A stretch of 64,000 bases of DNA from Topomyia yanbarensis (lineage: Eukaryota; Arthropoda; Insecta; Diptera; Culicidae): NCBI RefSeq assembly GCF_030247195.1, contig NC_080671.1, positions 184,367,725 through 184,431,724 on the forward strand, read 5' to 3'. The position numbers were made by a program, and so were the translations under genes. A model generated the notes under the pieces. The model did no database searches. It saw nothing but the letters and a program-made list of their open reading frames with translations, and was not told where the DNA came from. The stretch's first letter is position 1; every line of letters begins with the position of its first letter. Shown piece by piece: positions 58,103-64,000 of the stretch.

Positions 58103-58625
58103 TGAGGAAGGGTAACTTTGGGAGAGATGCCGCGTTGGGTGAGATGCCGCACTTTCTATATCTCGTATATAGGAGCACTTTTACACGGTAATATGATGTT
58201 GTGAGTTTGTCTTGTGAAGAATTACAACACTGGAAATGTAAAATAATCCTTATTATTACATCACAAAAAAATTATTAATGATTATGTGCGTCCAGTTGCA
58301 TCACGGAGTGCCGAAAGTTAAAAGTTAAAATAATCCTTATTATTACCTCACAAAAAATTTATTGATGATTATGTGCGTCCAGTTGCATCACGGAGTGCCG
58401 AAATTTTTTCAGTACCACATTAAAAATTCGTTTTTTTTTAATTGTTCGATTTTTTGTGGTAAATTATGTATCGGTTGAGTAGCTGGGTCCTTTTAGAAGG
58501 CAATCTGATCATGAGCACTGTCATCCATAATTTCAGAGGAAAGTGTCGTCGTGCGGCATCTCTCCCATACAATTGGGAGAGATGCCGCATCAAAATTGCG
58601 GGTGAGATGCCGCACTCGATGGCGG
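58103..58625. mobile_element. Element with iterated phrase GGGAGAGATGCCGC
   Basis: The phrase occurs at 58120, 58141 (GAGATGCCGC), 58553 (reverse), 58575 and 58604, clustered at both ends of a ~500-base segment. This resembles terminal and subterminal repeats. The interior holds a tandem duplication. Outer boundaries and a target duplication could not be fixed. No coding capacity. Compare 49589-50512 and 59049-60239. Confidence 0.55.
58240..58403 (+). repeat. Tandem duplication, 2 x 87 bp
   Basis: AAAATAATCCTTATTATTAC starts at 58240 and again at 58327, and CCGAAA closes each unit at 58316 and 58403. The units differ by only a few bases and share TGCGTCCAGTTGCATCACGG. The duplication is recent and internal to the phrase-bearing element. 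Confidence 0.85.
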
Positions 58626-59048
58626 AGGATACGTAGATAAAATGTTTTTTTTTCACCTCGGAATGTCATTAAATGATCATTTGCGTCAGGTATAGATTAT
58701 TAATAAGTTATATCCACAAACTAACGGACCTAACACAGTGACATATAGGAATATAAGTCTATTTATCTATAAATTTAAACGGGCGATATGTATCTAAGTA
58801 TTAGTTACTTCGGTTTATTCTTTAAAGTTTCAGGTACTAATTTTAGTAAATGCATTGATTTGTAGTGATGTAAATCTTGGGATAAAAATGAAAATTTCGA
58901 CAAATTGATGCTTTTTAAAATGAATCTTTCAAGAACAAACCAAAGTTAAATAAATACATTGTTGGAAGAAACAACCAAAAACTGATTTTAAGGAACCCCT
59001 ACCAATATATCGCTCTTTCAAACATATAAATAAATAGTAAAGGAACCT
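58626..59048. other. No feature recognised
   Basis: AT-rich sequence separating two phrase-bearing elements. No frame or repeat was noticed. Confidence 0.35.
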
Positions 59049-60239
59049 GGGGCTATTCGGACCTACTTAAGCAAATCGCCCTTTTTAGGTGGATAGATGT
59101 GAAAAAAGTTACCGATCAAAAGTCCTAATTGTTAGTTTGAAACATCAGCTACAATTTGGTGCCATAAAAGATTTATTTGCACCACTCAATGGCAGCGCTA
59201 GACGACGATTTGCAAACCTCTACGTTTTTCCATCCTTTTACAATGTAGGGGTAATTCGGACCTCCCTACAAGGCAATTCAGACCGTCATTTTTCTTTCAT
59301 TTTTTACAATGGAATTATGTTTACCTATGAATTAGTTACAAGAGACACTCCTTAAGAAGCACAAAAAAATAAATTGCTTTAAAAAACTTAATCTAGTATG
59401 AGGCCATACACTAATTACGTAAGGGCATATGGGGGGAGGGGGAGTTTCAAAATATCTTACAAATTCTTATCTGAGGGGGAGGGAGGGTTTGTCCTTTCTT
59501 ACGTAATATCATAAAACAAGTTTAAAAAATTAAATCCATAAGGAAAATATTCTTTTTAATAAGAAAAGGGAACTATTTTCATATAATCCTTGTATAACAA
59601 TGTAATTTTTTGGCTCTTGGTTGTACTTTGTTCTGTTCGGGAATTGGAGTCACAATATGCCTTACAAGTTAAGAAGTGTTGATACCCTTCGTGTTGTTAG
59701 ACCGACTTTGTTCTTTTCAAACGTTCGATTCAAACCCGCAAGGTATCTGGAAAATGTTCTAACATGCGATTGTCAAAGATCTTGAATGTCGAATATTTCC
59801 AGAGTGTGAACTGTATTTTAATTCAAGAAAATTATAAGATGGAGCTATGCGTACGATAAGTGTCACAGCTGGAACTCAGAATAAATTCATGCCAGAAGAG
59901 GTTATAAACTCTTTTAAATTCTACATCACAAGAAAATAGATTCAAAGGAAGTGGAATATAGCAAATTGGAGTTACTGAATATCAATTCAATAATTTAATT
60001 ACGATAATCATGGTAAGATCTTATGTAGGGGGAGGGGGAGTTCACCAAAACCTTACGAACCTTATCTGGGGGGGAGGTTGAAAAGCTCTAAAAAAGCCTT
60101 ACGTAATTAGTGTACGGCCCCTATGCCACAGCTGTCGATTGGCGGCCCATGTATTTTCTTTGCTGTGGTGTGTGCAATGGTGTGCGCAGCCGCAAGCCGT
60201 TGAACGGTGGTTGACGGAATAGGGGGTCCGAATAGCCCC
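59049..60239. mobile_element. Element with GGGGCTATTCGGACC termini, hosting a nested element
   Basis: GGGGCTATTCGGACC at 59049-59063 has its exact reverse complement at 60225-60239. Internal variants GGGGTAATTCGGACC (59249) and AATTCAGACC (59275) repeat the phrase. The outer flanks show no clear target duplication. A second element (59395-60122) lies inside, so the host was originally about 460 bp. No transposase is encoded. Confidence 0.7.
59395..60122. mobile_element. Nested TIR element with TACACTAATTACGTAAG ends
   Basis: The left end GGCCATACACTAATTACGTA (59402) and the right end, reversed, GGGGCCGTACACTAATTACG (60122) are inverted repeats. Both are followed internally by G-rich runs (GGGGGGAGGGGGAG). 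TA dinucleotides abut both ends, compatible with TA target duplication. The interior is AT-rich without a frame. The G-rich plus ACGTAA design parallels the element at 33441-33783. Confidence 0.75.
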
Positions 60240-60400
60240 GTACGCTCATATCGCACAAAAGTGGTGCGCGTCTCGAAAATATCTGTTTTCACCCAAACAA
60301 AAATCATTCCATAAAATAGGAGCATCAATATGCTATATTTCACCCTAAGGAGGAAAATTTGGTAAAAACCAAAATTTCTCACTAGGGTGAAAATTTGTTG
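60240..60400. other. Short hairpin between elements
   Basis: TTTCACCCT at 60338 and AGGGTGAAA at 60384 enclose a second inverted pair, AAATTTGGT and ACCAAAATTT, giving a 55-base hairpin. It could be an end of a degraded element. Nothing else is seen here. Confidence 0.5.
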
Positions 60401-60402
60401 GT

Positions 60403-63400
60403 AAAAACGTTTTTAACAGTGTGATGAGACATTTCTTATAACTCTTATCACTCTTCGGATTTTATATCGTTTGAGAACATTTAGCTCTAATCAGCATAGG
60501 ACAACATCAGTGCTAGAAATCTCAAACCAAATCAATGGGAAAGCGAAAAAATTGCCCATAAAATAGACATACCAACGAATTATTGTTAATGCTCTGTTAA
60601 TAAAATATCTAAATTGTGGTGGGAAAACTGAATTTTCCTAAAGGGGTTATATATTGTACTGAGCCAAAAAAATCGAAATTTTTTTTTTGAATCGATTTGA
60701 AGTTTATACTTTACTCAAATTTCCAACGCGACTGAGAAATCACCGCTTTTTCTTGAAAAGGGCGATACTAGCAGTGATACCATTCAAATAAAATCAACAG
60801 TGAATATTTCCAGACTTGGTTTTATTTCCTATTTAAGAACTATTGTGTTTTTTTACATCCATGATTCAGTGATCGAAACCCAAAACTTCATAAAGTATTT
60901 GAAATTATTAAATTAAAATTTGTTTTTGCTATTGAAATTGACAAAATGATAGTATCGCCCCTTTGGCGATTGTTTACTTATTCGGTCCCACCTATCAGCA
61001 TTGAAGTATCGCCCTTACGTTTTTTTACAATAACTACCGTTCTACACCACCGATTTCGTCCGTGTTTTTTCAATAGAGATCATTGTTACTATTTACAGCT
61101 GGTATCAGCTTGAAAATCCTAAAAAAATACGAAAATAACAGTTTCGCCTCTAAACTGCTAGCAAAAAAAGTATCGCCCTGTTTGTTTGCATGAAGCGTGG
61201 AGGGCGAAACTTTAAATAAACAAACAAAAATACAGTTTCGACCGTTGTATTTTTTGCTGTAGTTTAAGAAAGCAATATCGTAGAATCAAAATTTTTAGGT
61301 TAATTTGTTGCGTTTCAAACCCTCATTCGCATGTATGAAAAAAGCCCTATGTTTACATTTGTAAGTATCGCCCTTTTCACAAAAAAGCGTTGAAATGAAA
61401 TCGCAGCTCCTGATATCACGCTATCTCTGAAGTGCATGCGTGCATAGTTTCAAATATTACTTCGACATCGACTTTTTCTAAAGGTGACTTCCCAGTATTA
61501 TCCTTGATTTGAATTATTATCGCTAATCCTAATGCCAAAGAACAAATAAAAACCTCTCGAAAACGAACCGTTTGGGAAAATCATCATCATTACTGGAATT
61601 TTCATTTTCGCGAAATTTTTCGATAACCTTCCGTCACCTGCGTTAATGCACTGGGTGCACAGTGCTCTGAAAATCTAGCGAAATCGTCTTAGGGCACCAG
61701 CGGGTCTGTAAAGAATACTAAAAATTAATTTCTATTCCATAATTTTCAGTTCAGCAATTCGAGAGATCGTGCTCACCGCAAGCCATGAAAAATAGACTAC
61801 GTTGTGAAGCGATGGTCACTATTTATTAAAAAATCACGGTTAAATAAAAAATAAAACTATTAAAAAATTTCAAATAGTTTCTAATTTTTACAAACTTATT
61901 AGGAAAAATTATTTAATAAACTTTCGTAATATTGAGTAGGAAAAAAGCTGAAAATTTCAGTATTTTCTTTATCTGCAACATATAAACCCTTAAGTATACC
62001 AATTAATTGGTATACGAATTGGAATAGGTTCGCCAAATTTTGGAAGAAGTCTACAAAATAACCCCTTGAAAACTACCTAAAAATTGTTGTAGTTCGATGC
62101 AATAAAAAAATCTGTAAAAATGCAATAAAAGAATGTACCTATTAATGTGAAACACAGTGAATAATACATACAATAAAGACCCATTTTTATGAGTCTCATG
62201 GTGTATTTTAGACTGACAAAATGGGGACATTGACTAAATCGGGCATTTTTTTATAATAAAAAGCAGTTAAAATATTCTTCTCGTCCCTTGATGTAGTCTG
62301 ATAACTATTTCTGATTATGATGAACTTTTTATTTTCGCATATTTCGCATATCTTCATGATAAAGAAAACATGCTCAAGAAAGGATTTACTCGAATTCAGT
62401 CTTGTTCGTCTACTAGAGCCCATAAAACATATGTTCATATTTGGCTGATAAAATCGGGGTTTCAATGTGTTATAATAGATATTCAGCATTCGAAGAAGTT
62501 TCTTTTGAACGAGTGTAGAACGACTTTGTTTCTACTTACTTGAAATCAGCGGCGTAGCCAGAAATTCGGTTTGGTGAAAATCGATCATACTGTCCAAACG
62601 GCATAATTCCGAAACCGTAATTTTTGAAGTTTTAAAATTATGCAGAATTAATTTTTCAGAAAATAGTAACAGAGTTCGTGTCTTTAGCGAATTTGTTGAG
62701 ACTTTATTGTAGTCATGAATATTAACCTGAAAAAATTCACCATAAATACTTCTTGGACGATATACCGTCAAAATTATTTTATCAAATGATGTGCTGTTTA
62801 ACGTTTGTAAAACTCGTCGAAGATACTAACCCTCCGAAATTGGCGGTTTCAAAACGATGCTATCTTTACCTTAAATACCTGTTTTTAAACATTTGACCTA
62901 TACATATAATTGGTCATACAACAAAAATCAAATGCTTATCAAAATCGATCAGAACCTGCTAGAGTCGAATAGAAATCGTCATTTTTCATAAATTTCTCTC
63001 TACATTCGGAAAGTGTTATCCTCGTTATTAATCATATTACGTTTTCGTCTCAACTCGACGCATTCCCAAAATAAAAACCTGTTTTAATCCACCTAGTGGT
63101 GCAATTGTGCTTTTCTCATTTGTCCAGACTACGATTGCATGGCTGGTTATGTTCAATACAATGGTGGAAATGAGTATTACATGTTCAGTACGATTTGCAC
63201 ATACATACAATGGATCGACAGCCACGATCTTGAGATACTATGTGATATTGAAACATCGCTTGAAACCAGCGGCGGATCATGGAGAAAGATCCGGGAGGTC
63301 CAGGTCCTGCCGAAAATTTTCAACATGTTAAGAAATTTTAAACTAGTTTTAATTTTAAAGTAGCAACCCCTCACTGCATACTCCCTCCGTGCCGGTATGA

Positions 63401-64000
63401 TTGACGATTTTTGGAGTGATTGCATAACCTTTCTATATGGGAAAGGCAAAAATGTACCAAAGTCCAAAAAAGTCAATTTTTGTCAAACATCTCAATGTTT
63501 CATGCATTTTAAAGTCATTTGGCATCAAAAATACAAATTTGATTTTGAAATTTTTTCATTTCAGTTTATATGGGAATTTGCTGTGTGATTGCACTCTTCA
63601 ACTCGTAACTCTGGAACCGGAAGTCCAATCAATAAAAAAAAATTCAATAGCAGCCGATCGGAAGGTTGTACCTTTCATTTGAGACTAACTTTGTGCAAAT
63701 CAGTCCAGCGATCTCTGAGAAACAGAGGTCACATTTTGTTCCACATACACACATACACCCACAGACATTTTCCGATCTCGACGAACTCAGTCGATTGGCA
63801 TATGACACACGGCCCTCCGGGTCGGGATTAGATTGACGAATTTTAGAGTGAATGAGAAAGGCAAAAACATTTTTAGCAAATGTTGAAAGTTATGCATTTT
63901 TTTGGTGAGCAGTTCTATGTTTCATAGACATTAAATCAATTTTAACTTCGATTCCTATTAAATAAAGACCTATATTACAGTACATTTCTACAAAAACGAG
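60403..64000 (-). repeat. Composite repeat, copy 4 (inverted, runs off the window)
   Basis: Reverse complement of about 8215-11890. From right to left: B from beyond 64000 to about 63430, C to 63165, X to 62550, D/E to 61970, G to 60403. It keeps all eight GGGCGATACT-type phrases (60765, 60951, 61007, 61140, 61171, 61200, 61240, 61366). At 62545-62570 it has AATCAGCGGCGTAGCCAGAA next to GGTTTGG; copy 2 keeps only CAAACCGAATTTCTGG at that position. Short frames of 74-95 codons in X and D/E are also open in copies 1-3. Confidence 0.85.

Overview
This is animal nuclear DNA, AT-rich and dominated by transposable-element debris. The one intact gene is a large-Maf transcription factor (traffic jam type). 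The BEL/Pao, LOA/I-type and Tc1 relics, the tRNA-derived SINEs and the (TG)n-bearing repeats together point to a mosquito, most likely Aedes. That is an inference; no database search was possible.

Layout. 1-4.7 kb: sparse sequence with one copy of repeat block A, a 41-bp palindrome and a duplicated TATA/Inr core promoter. 4.7-11.9 kb: two plus-strand copies of a ~5-kb non-autonomous composite repeat (blocks A-F-B-C-X-D/E-G); two more copies lie inverted at 34.9-38.7 and 60.4-64.0 kb. 14.1-16.5 kb: a minus-strand non-LTR retrotransposon relic. 19.2-19.6 kb: a Tc1 transposase relic. 20.0-25.6 kb: a decayed BEL/Pao element whose gag is interrupted by a LOA-like RT/RNase H fragment. 26-34 kb: sparse DNA with a CG-rich tandem array, two small TIR elements and a SINE-like repeat. 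39-45 kb: SINEs, a palindromic hAT-like element with 8-bp target duplication, and an internally deleted non-LTR copy. 46-54 kb: tandem satellites split by a 3.5-kb palindromic Tc1/mariner-like structure that carries a 924-bp TA-flanked element. 53.6-57.8 kb: the repeat-poor island with traffic jam. 57.8-60.4 kb: two more elements built from iterated short phrases, one hosting a nested element.

Function. Only traffic jam (55151-56314, minus) appears functional. The rest is a layered record of transposition, and several insertions can be read exactly because an unoccupied paralogous site lies in the same window. The least explained pattern is a set of unrelated elements that each repeat their own 10-15-base phrase in both orientations, usually near their ends. 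No CRISPR array, rRNA gene or free-standing tRNA gene was seen.
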